Shown here piece after piece: positions 55,770 to 64,000 of a stretch of DNA of 64,000 nt; within the stretch, counting starts at the first letter, position 1; every line of letters starts with the position of its first letter. The notes under the pieces are model-generated. The model searched no databases. It saw only the letters and a list, made by a program, of their open reading frames with translations, and had not been told where the DNA came from. The stretch is from Hyposmocoma kahamanoa (Eukaryota > Arthropoda > Insecta > Lepidoptera > Cosmopterigidae): assembly GCF_003589595.1 (NCBI RefSeq), contig NW_020653200.1:5413122-5477121 (forward strand), written 5' to 3'. Made by a program: the position numbers and the translations under genes.

Positions 55770-58700
55770 GATATATTTTCACAAAGACAGTATACAATTT
55801 CAAGTTGTCTGCAGCGTTTGTAATTTCCATTAATATTACATATTATTTATTACATAAATAAAAATTATGATCTGCCATGTTAAATGAGTGCTGTTTCCAG
55901 TAGTGGATTATTATAATTAGTAATAATAAATCGTTTATTTGATTTAATAAATAATATGAAGTACATTACACTTGAAGTTTAATATCAGACACAGGCAATG
56001 TGAGAAAAAAGGCCTTAGCAACAGTTTAGGAAAAAGGCTTAGAGTTTAGCAGTGTCAATGATATCACGTTGCAGTCTGACAATTTAAAATAAAATTCGGA
56101 AAAATATCTGAAAAGTACAATTCAAGGGCTCATATTATGTTTTACGTTTGAATATATCTTTTGAACTTTTATTTAGTGCGAATTCTAAAATTAAACTGTA
56201 TAGCTAAAAGCAAGTTAGCGTAAAACGAGATTTAAAATGGTTGAACGACAGCGAAAAAATATTTAAAAAAAATCTTTGTAGTCCATTGATCTACTTGTAA
56301 TCCTTTGTTTTAGTTCAGTATCTTCAATTTTTGACAGGTGTCAACTGTCAAATGTGGAAAAATACTTCTGAAACACCGTCATACCTAAAGTGACCTTTAT
56401 TTTTTACCTTCGCAGCGGGACGCCTGTAAATATATTATTGTTTTAAAAATAAAATACACATTTATGACAGATACGAAATGTTTTAATTATTTTTTTAAAA
56501 GAACTAAAAGTATGTAATGAACACAAATAAAAGAAGGAAGTAATCTTGTGTGGTTTGATGGGCTAGCTTTATATATTTTTAGAGATGAGTTTGTTTTCTT
56601 TAATACGTGAGGTTTAAATTTTAAATCTATTCCACGGCAGCCGCCGTCAGCCGCACATCACCATCAGCAATATACGGGCAGTACGGACACACAACTAAAA
56701 GAACCGGGAAGAAAGGCTTCGGCTCAATTTATATTGCAGCGTAGCGGAGTGGAAACGAATTTTTGTAACGATATTGTACATAGCATAATGAACTTTATAT
56801 TCAATTGTGTAACGTACAAACTAGATACAAGCCAAAATTTTTCGCGGAATGCGCGAGCATTCTCGAGCATACACGAGAATTCCGCGGAAGATTTTGGATC
56901 GAATCAGCAGAATTCTCGAATTTCTAAATGTGCTTGTTGCTGATCATTGTATCAATAATAACACCAAACTAGTGGAATACTTTTACAAAAAAAAAAAAAA
57001 ATGAAATCAATCTTAGCACAAGCTTGTGCCGCTGAGACTAAAACTAAGTAGGTACCTACTCGTTTTAGCAATTGTAGCTCGTGTTAAAAACATGAACGCT
57101 TACATTTTGTTCTGTGAAGGCATCTACTTCAACAAAAATGCAATCGATGTTGCAAATAATCACTTCATTTTCCCCTTTGCACTATCTCGTATATTTCAAT
57201 TAATATTGCTCGTTTGTACCGAAAGTGTAGACGAGCGGGCGTATTGCGTTTACCGAGGCGTAAACTCGTCAGTACATATGAAATACCTTCACCCCTTTCA
57301 CTCAGTACCTAGGGCTAGACCAGACACCCCTATGTAAAGGAAGCTACACGAGTACACATAACATACTTCCAGATATAGAAAGCGCATCATGCTATCGAAT
57401 GATGTCCATGTTACTTTGTATTACAAGAATGCAGGAGATTCGTTATCCGATTTAATTGATCGACGTAACTTGACAAGCATGTAGTGTACTCACCAACAGC
57501 AAACGGTATATGAAATGCCTTAATTGGACAATGGGACCCACGCGCCGCTGTCTGGATGTACTATGAATGTAGTTGAATAACGCTTACTTTGGAATTTCAT
57601 GATTGCATTTTCTCTGTGGTTTAATTATCAAACGGTATACCAAAACTTTTTTATGTCCATTGTAGTGACCATGTAGGTGCTTATTTTAGTAAAGTTAATT
57701 ATTATACTGTATCGACTTATGTACGGCCCCCTTTATAAAAAAATAATATATATTTCGATTTTAGAAGTACATACTTAGGTTTTTTCTAAAAACATCTAAA
57801 ATTTAATATTAAGAATTTATAATTTCTACATTTTTTATACAAAATGTATACAACACATTGTTTGCACATTGCACAACAATGAACCTTACTGCCAGCGTCT
57901 TGGGTAGGTATTCGAAGTTTATGTCGAGTTAGTCCGTCGGCAGACTTACCCTTTATCCTGAGTGACCCCATCTAATGTTTATTAATGTACTCGAAAATAG
58001 ACGACAAAATAGGATTTTCAAAATTTATGAGGGTTTTTGGTCGCGCAGTTTAAAATAAATGCACATCTCTTTCTCTTACACGGAACCATAACTAGACTAC
58101 AATAATTTGCTTCAAATACTTGTACGCATAACTAACCTGTATTGATAATAATTTTGACTTCGCTTTTACTTATTTTTACTTGATCTTTTCCTACGTTAAC
58201 CCACTTCATCCACTGATAATAAAGTTCAAAAAATTAAATACCGTCCGTTCCCACGAGTGTAATTAAAAGCCTTAGTTTTACACGTATAATGCAATAATTC
58301 TTCAAACTCTATTCTCTATTGATGTGTAACAAATATTTGATCGGAGAATGGAATTTCAGTGATCGCACGTTATTGACTAATTTCCCGCCACAATAGCGTG
58401 AACCCGAATAAAGTATTTTATTTTGCTTTGGGTATTTCCAGGGGCAAGTTGCGCTCTCAATGCATAAAATTTTTTACCTCACCCTTTGAAATTGGGCTTT
58501 GAAAAGATTGAAGCTTAATTTGTTTTGCCCGTTTTGATTTTATCCTCTGTCTGTCTACGCTTTAGTTGAAATTAAAATATTTTACTAAAGTGGAAATTTT
58601 TTGAGATTCGTTCCGGTTGCTCTTACTTTTTGTAATAAATGCATATGGATGCTTTCTTTTCAGTTACTATGTGGTTTTTTGTAACATGTTTTAAAATTTT

Positions 58701-59035
58701 ACATATAGAGAACTAAGATCCTATTTTATTCAGTATAAGAAAAGTTAAATAAAATCTTGAATCGTGAAAAAAATATCTTCAATAGCATATAAATACATTT
58801 CGTTTTTTAAAAAATAAAATACAACAAAATTTTTAATATCAGTTTTAAGGGGTCGTGATATTGCATACTCACAGGATTAATGCTTGACGACACTTATTTT
58901 TCTACTTTGTATTTAAGTTACTGTTATATCTATCGGATTTTTCAATTTCTTCTCTGTCGAGCAAGTTCACATTTTCAAAACTAACGATTTTTATGTATGC
59001 ACTTAACTTTATACTAGAACTTCATTAACCATCCG
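55770..59035. other. AT-rich non-coding stretch
   Basis: No gene with family resemblance. 56,640-56,950 is somewhat GC-richer and holds a GAATGCGCGAGCATTCTCGA / GAGAATTCCGCGG imperfect palindrome. The 103-residue ORF at 57,026-57,337 is not recognised. The rest shows nothing. Confidence 0.4.
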
Positions 59036-59049
59036 GGGTTATATATTGA

Positions 59050-60690
59050 CGGCGGCGGGCTAAAGGGGTAGGCTCACGGAGGGAAGGGGGAGCAATTCGC
59101 ACGGCCTGGGATTGCGCCTTGGTCACGCGCAGCAATTACTCCTCCTCTGCGGGAATTGGACAGGAGTGGGTGGGTGGCGGAGGTGAAGGGTGAACGATTC
59201 GCACGGCCTGGGATTGCGCTTTGGTCACGCGCTGCAATCACTCTCCAAAACTGACGGCCAACGGGGGGGAAGGTGGTCCCTACGCGGGGCGGAAGACGAA
59301 CAATGTACAAGGCCTGGAGTTTGCCTTGGTCACGCGCAACAGATTGCTCTCAACAGCCCCTCACCCAGTGGAGGTTCTTACGGTAGTAAGTTCTCCAGGA
59401 GTGTTTGATAATAATTTGCGGTCAGTATTTATGTTTCGCCTTTTTTCAATATGGCCGCCATACAAACTTTTTTAGCGACAGATAAAAATTTGCTCTAATT
59501 CGATTGAAAATGGATATGTCGGGGTTTCTATGAGTGTTTAATAATTAGCGATCAAAGTTTATTTTTCGCCATTTTTCTATATGGCCGCCATTACAGAGCT
59601 ATTTGATTTTTTAAAAGAAAGTCATAAGTGCCAAGGCCGTAGGCCGAGATCCGCGGAGGGCGAAGCCTGAAGCGTCCGTACGCCATCGTACGGAGGTAAT
59701 ACGAGAATACGGAGGTGTAATAGATTACGAGTACAAGATCTCACTTGCCGATGTAGTGGAAATGAGATACTTATAATAGCGTTGTTGTATCTCGACCGTC
59801 TCTCTGCTAGGTTCCATTTTCTTGGAAGCTATGCCAAAGAGAAGTATTTACGGGGAAACAGCTCCAAAGTACTGCCCAATTTCCTGTAACTACTAAGAAT
59901 ACCAGAGCAACGATAACTCTGAGAGCAAACTCCCATATCTTTCTACATTAGTTTTGATTAAAGTGACCCTCCCTACCTACCCTTAGGGCGTACGAGAAGG
60001 GCACTAGAACCTGTGCGCGCACAGGAACCTTATAAGTTCAGGTTCTGACCCCAGATCAGCCAGTGTACAGGGTTGTCACAGACCACTGTCACTTGACTTC
60101 ATTCGGTTCCTCAAGAGGCTAGTGCCCCGGGTGAGCCGCCCCGGGTGCACGTAGAGTACCCTCCCTATTTTCCAGATAGGTCTAGGAGCTGTAGACACGC
60201 TCACTTCCCGTTGCGCATTGCACAACTAGCGGTTGCCACTGTTAAGCCGTCCACTCTGAGTCCAGTACCAAATTTCGTCATTGGTGGTGGAGCTGTAAGG
60301 CACGCTCACTTCCCGACGCCGAAAAACGACGTCTCTAGTTCCCAATAACCTAAGCGGCTGGAGGGACCGGAGGATATCTAGCTTACCCTCTTCTAGCTCT
60401 CCGGGCTAGTGCCGGTGATGCCAGTCGCAGTATCCTGCGACAATGTCCGGACATAGCTTCCAATTTAAAGGGCAACATGCCCTCAACTAGACCGCTACTA
60501 AGACGCGCTAGCTGCTCACGAGATAGGCGCCCGGAAACATGCAAAACCGGGGCAGACAAACATGTCCGTTTCTGCAGCTAACCACAAACCCCAGCGAGTC
60601 CATACACAAGTCCGGGTCGGGGCAAAGGCGTATCACTGGCGGAGGGCTTGGCCCGGACGCACGCAGACCACGGTGGGGTCTAGAGCTCGT
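59050..60690. repeat. GC-rich island of unknown repeat
   Basis: GC content is clearly above the flanks. At its start a unit of roughly 100 bp occurs three times: CGCACGGCCTGGGATTGCGC, CTTGGTCACGCGCAGCAAT at 59,097, 59,200 and (changed) 59,308. GTAGACACGCTCACTTCCCG (60,191) and GTAAGGCACGCTCACTTCCC (60,295) are another direct pair. 60,430-60,690 has CCCGGAAACATGC, GGGCTTGGCCCGGACGCACG. No convincing ORF. The composition recalls 5' UTRs of R1-type LINEs, but no RT follows. The right edge falls at a (TA)n run. Confidence 0.5.
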
Positions 60691-60699
60691 ATATATACA

Positions 60700-61027
60700 T
60701 ATTATATAATATATATGTAAATGTTAAGCGTGCCCAGGCCGTTATTCCATAAATATAAGAGATATCAAAAAGCTTTAAACTGACATCGAAAGTACGTTAC
60801 CTAATGAGTAAACCAACATCAATATTTTTTTAAATAAAACTAGAAATTTCCAAAATATTAACGTTACACACTCCCATACATTTAATATGACATTCGTAGG
60901 GAGGCATTAGTGGATCTACTTTAAGAGGTAACAATAACTTTGCAGATAACAAAACTGCTATATAATATAATAATAAATATTATATATATAATAAAGTAAT
61001 AAAATTATCTTTCAATTGAATAAAAAT
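60700..61027. other. AT-rich stretch with (TA)n runs
   Basis: No gene; TATATATA-type runs at 60,690-60,720 and 60,960-60,992. Confidence 0.4.
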
Positions 61028-61029
61028 AT

Positions 61030-61119
61030 AATGGCATAGGCAATTATTTGGTCAAGTGTGAGTTGACAATAAAAATGAATAAAACTAATATTTTTTTTTA
61101 GATCGACTCAGTTTCGTAA
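61030..61119 (+). mobile_element. Fragment of foldback family F
   Basis: TTGGTCAAGTGTGAGTTGAC, AATAAAAATGAATAAAACTA and GATCGACTCAGTTTCGTAAG match the arm of the element at 33,168-33,760. The P-like copy 3 is inserted in it. Confidence 0.65.
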
Positions 61120-61127
61120 GGTAGATA

Positions 61128-61837
61128 CTTAGAATAATAACGCATAGAAACCATTGACTTACAAATAAATGGACGACGGGTTTAGACCCGTCTAATACAA
61201 AAACCACGAAAAAAATGTCACAAATCAACCTATTTAAACGTAGTGACATGTAAAGGAATATGAAAAAGCTAAAACGTTGAATTTAAATTGTAATGTCATC
61301 GCAGTACTGTCTAATTTTGCTTGCTTCGCTGTCAGTCGAACAAACAAAGACTAAAGCGTGAATGACGCTCTGTATACGATTTTAACGCCCTATAAGTTCG
61401 GACACTTTTTAGCGCGGATCCGACGTCCATATAATTGTAAGTCAATCATAGAAACCTAGTCCGCACACGCTAAGTGAGGCAAATTGAAGCGCGCCAAAAG
61501 GGCCTACACGACCGGGCGGGCCTTCAGTGCTCAAGGTCAACTTGCACCGCGAACAGATCAAGAATTTTAGCTAAAATGACGAATTGTGCGGTAAATGAGT
61601 GTAAAAATACGTCATACAAACATAAAATAGATACTAACATCACATTCCACTAGGAAGTAACGCGTCAACTTTTATTCGTCAATTTTAGTCAACTTTCAAC
61701 TTGTATTTTTATATAAATATTCACTAAAACCGAAAATTAAGCTACTACTAAAACTAGCCTACATGAATTTGATTTGTGCCACACTTGTGACAGTTCGTTT
61801 GATATGAAACTATTATTCTATGCGTTATTATTCTAAG
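61128..61837 (+). mobile_element. P-superfamily-like element, copy 3
   Basis: Perfect inverted ends CTTAGAATAATAACGCATAG and complement; 8-bp duplication GGTAGATA (61,120-61,127 and 61,838-61,845). The THAP-like start at 61,575 reads MTNCAVNECKNTSYKHKIDT, NITFH and then stops. A MULE-like MITE of 294 bp is nested at 61,153-61,446; without it the element is about 406 bp, a shorter deletion derivative than copy 1. Confidence 0.88.
61153..61446. mobile_element. MULE-like MITE nested in P-like copy 3
   Basis: ATTGACTTACAAATAAATGG at the left pairs with CCATATAATTGTAAGTCAAT at the right. It is flanked by the 10-bp direct repeat CATAGAAACC (61,143-61,152 and 61,447-61,456), which is one copy of host element sequence doubled by insertion. 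A 9-10 bp duplication fits the Mutator superfamily. Non-coding. Confidence 0.8.
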
Positions 61838-61845
61838 GGTAGATA

Positions 61846-62285
61846 TTTATAAATTTTTTGTTCGCAGCTTTGCAGATCCTCTTTATTTCTACTCACTAGC
61901 TAATACAATCCCTATCTCTCAGTGATCCATGAAGTTATTAATTTTTAATTAAGGTGTTCTAGGAGGAGTGTTACTTGTAGATAAAGGAAATTCAGTTCTA
62001 AGTTCCTGCCATGAAGTTGAAAATGTCAATTTGGAATAATTATTCAGTGTTCTTAGTGCTGTGTCTGACGACATAGTTTATGGTTAGTGAAGATGCTGCT
62101 CGTAAAACTTTGACAACTTAATAATATCGATTTTGAAGTATTTTATTATAATTAAATTTGCTGAACTTTCAAACAACCGTGCTTCCTGATTTTAATAATA
62201 AGAACAGAGTGTTTATAATTTTGCATCTTACTTTTATGAAGCTGTAACAGTAGTGCCAACAAAAAAACTTAGCAAAAACACCGTG
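61846..62285. other. AT-rich non-coding stretch
   Basis: Nothing recognised. Confidence 0.35.
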
Positions 62286-62287
62286 AG

Positions 62288-62345
62288 CTTTTAACCGACT
62301 TTAAAAAAAGGAGGAGGTTACATGTTCGCCCGGATGTATGTTTAA
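62288..62345 (+). mobile_element. AACCGACTTTAAAA-type element, start fragment
   Basis: TTTTAACCGACTTTAAAAAA, then GGAGGAGGTTACATGTTCGC matches the start of the copy at 50,693. No right end found. Confidence 0.55.
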
Positions 62346-62349
62346 CATT

Positions 62350-63470
62350 GAAGTTTATGAAATTAAGTTAGATGAACATAAATTTTTTCAAGATACAAAA
62401 GAATAATCATAATTTTTCATTAACAAATTTTTTTTAAATCTACAAGAACCACTTCATGCACCTGCATTTCATTTCATTTTTCAGCCGCTACTATGCCGCT
62501 GCAGGCCAAAGGAAACGAAATTAAAACAAATGAATGAAAAAAATCGGCTGTCATTTTGAGGAAACACAGTATTATTTTGGGAATTTTACTAGCGTTCCGC
62601 AAAATGTGCCTGTGTGTGTATTTGTCACAGAAGTTTTTACCAACCAACCAACCAACATTGCGACGGAGACCGCACTTTTGCATTCCAACTTTTAAATATC
62701 AAATTTGCAAACATTCAAACGTGTTTTTTATCAGGTAGTAAATTTTTCATTTGTTTTGATATCGTTTGAGTGGTCCAAAAAAGGCAAAAAACATTGGTAT
62801 AAAATGCTGTAATAAGTGTATTGAAAATTGTTTATTCCGTTAACAATTTACAGCACAGTACACACACGCTATATGATTTCACATATAATTATACAATACT
62901 TATTAATAAATAATTCAACTTTTTAACTAAGTAAATCAAGTGCTAAAATTGGAATAATAGAGTGTGCGCTGTGCTACTACGGAATCCGTCATGAACTCAG
63001 CTAATCGTCTCACTAAAAGTGCTACGACGCTGATTTCAGTGGACCCGGTACCAGCACACATGCGGCACGGAACACAGCAGACGTACTTTACTAAGAAGTA
63101 AATAATAAGTATCTTGTCGTGCGCAATAAATTACAATATGATTGAATTGAAATTATTATAATTTGATAAAATTAGGAACGTGTATACTTATGTTTCATTT
63201 GATAAAATTATAAATATTAGGGGTTAAAGTATGAAATTGCCGTTTTATTGCAATAGGTTCTTTGAATTTTCATAGAATCTTCATGGTTTGAGGTTTTCGA
63301 ATGAAACTTTTTTCAAATGGTTTCTGTGATTTTTTTATTTTTTAAATTTGAAACATTTGAATATCGACTTTCAATTGTTTTTGTTATTATATATTTATTT
63401 ATATATTATTATATATTATATATTTTCTTTGTATTATTTTTAAATTTACATTATAATTTTATTTCAAAAT
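62350..63470. other. AT-rich non-coding stretch
   Basis: No gene. A (CCAA)n run lies at 62,640-62,655 and a TATA-rich part at 63,390-63,420. Confidence 0.4.
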
Positions 63471-63474
63471 GTAA

Positions 63475-63915
63475 CGAGTCCTGTGTCGGGCTCGGCCTGA
63501 GACGCGTGGTTCTGCTTAGATTACGGGGTGCGCTTTTGTGCTCTTCGGTGGCAAAGCGGCTACTACTATGGGAGCTTGATGATGAGGTTCCGGGTTCGAT
63601 TCCTGATTCGGGTCAATTTAGGAAACAAACATTTCGCACCACTCATGGAAGAATGGCATAAGTGGAGTTACGTCAAAAATTTTTATTTCTCCATTAGATA
63701 CAGAAAAATATAACCCATATCCTCTTCAGTTCTTGTAACTCTATCGACTAAGATTGTAGATAGAGTATCAAGAATTGGTTATATTTTTCTATATCTAATG
63801 GAGCAATCAACATTTTTGACGTAACTCAACTTATACCATTCTTCCATTAGGGGTGCGATTTCTAAGTTGGTTATGGTCTGGGTATTGCTCTAAATCGTTA
63901 TTCTGATATTCTTAG
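63475..63915 (+). mobile_element. SINE family B, copy 2, split by a MITE
   Basis: GAGTCCTGTGTCGGGCTCGG leader, GGTGGCAAAGCGGCTACTAC head, B-box GGTTCGATTCC and CAATTTAGGAA match the minus-strand copy at 48,107-48,330. The match breaks at 63,634 and resumes at 63,858 (TTCTAAGTTGGTTATGGTCT, GGGTATTGCTC), so the MITE inserted into the SINE. Confidence 0.75.
63634..63857. mobile_element. Hairpin MITE, family E, copy 3 (complete)
   Basis: CGCACCACTCATGGAAGAAT at the left and ATTCTTCCATTAGGGGTGCG at the right define the full ends of the family. The long arms carry GGAGTTACGTCAAAAAT and its complement. Confidence 0.85.
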
Positions 63916-64000
63916 TACAGTACGTTCTCTAATTTGAGACCGGAAATTTGGTGTGATTGTCTGGCATTTTTTCCCCTAAATATTAGTGTGAGTTCTATTT

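Overview
The window reads as AT-rich nuclear DNA of an insect, most likely a moth or butterfly. The genes have short spliceosomal introns with GTAAG-type donors. The rest is dense in tRNA-derived SINEs, RTE-type LINEs, hairpin MITEs and mariner, P, Harbinger and Transib-like relics of the kind common in Lepidoptera. I did not identify the species.

Layout. 1-9,050 holds no gene: decayed repeats, a Transib/RAG1-like transposase relic (about 3,180-4,385), two SINEs and a hairpin MITE. 9,461-15,531 (+) is a well-supported gene for the nuclear-pore basket protein Nup153, in at least six coding exons; its first coding exon was not located. 15,532-33,000 is intergenic: a LINE endonuclease relic, an ACAGGGTG-ended mariner relic, several MITEs, a broken RTE element, a Penelope-like GIY-YIG relic, a second RTE relic and a Harbinger-type MITE. 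33,870-35,144 (-) is an intact single-exon gene for a CIMAP2/LEXM-like (C1orf177 family) axonemal protein, squeezed between a foldback element downstream and a nest of transposons that starts about 20-70 bp before its start codon.

35,200-64,000 is mostly mobile DNA: copia relics, clustered SINEs, a CpG-rich candidate promoter with a splice donor near 41,640-41,831, a mariner copy, GC-rich foldbacks, a GC-rich island at 59,050-60,690, and nested insertions.

The strongest observation is a family of three elements (35,216-36,237; 52,328-55,378; 61,128-61,837). They share termini starting CTTAGAATAATAACGCATAG, each has a perfect and different 8-bp target-site duplication, and the two better copies keep a short THAP-like N-terminus (one copy has lost its cysteines). 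They look like internally deleted P-superfamily elements. One carries a second TIR element with a 99-bp in-frame tandem repeat, itself split by a 5'-truncated LINE; another carries a MULE-like MITE. Only Nup153 and the CIMAP2-like gene look like functional host genes; they are unrelated and show no sign of working together.
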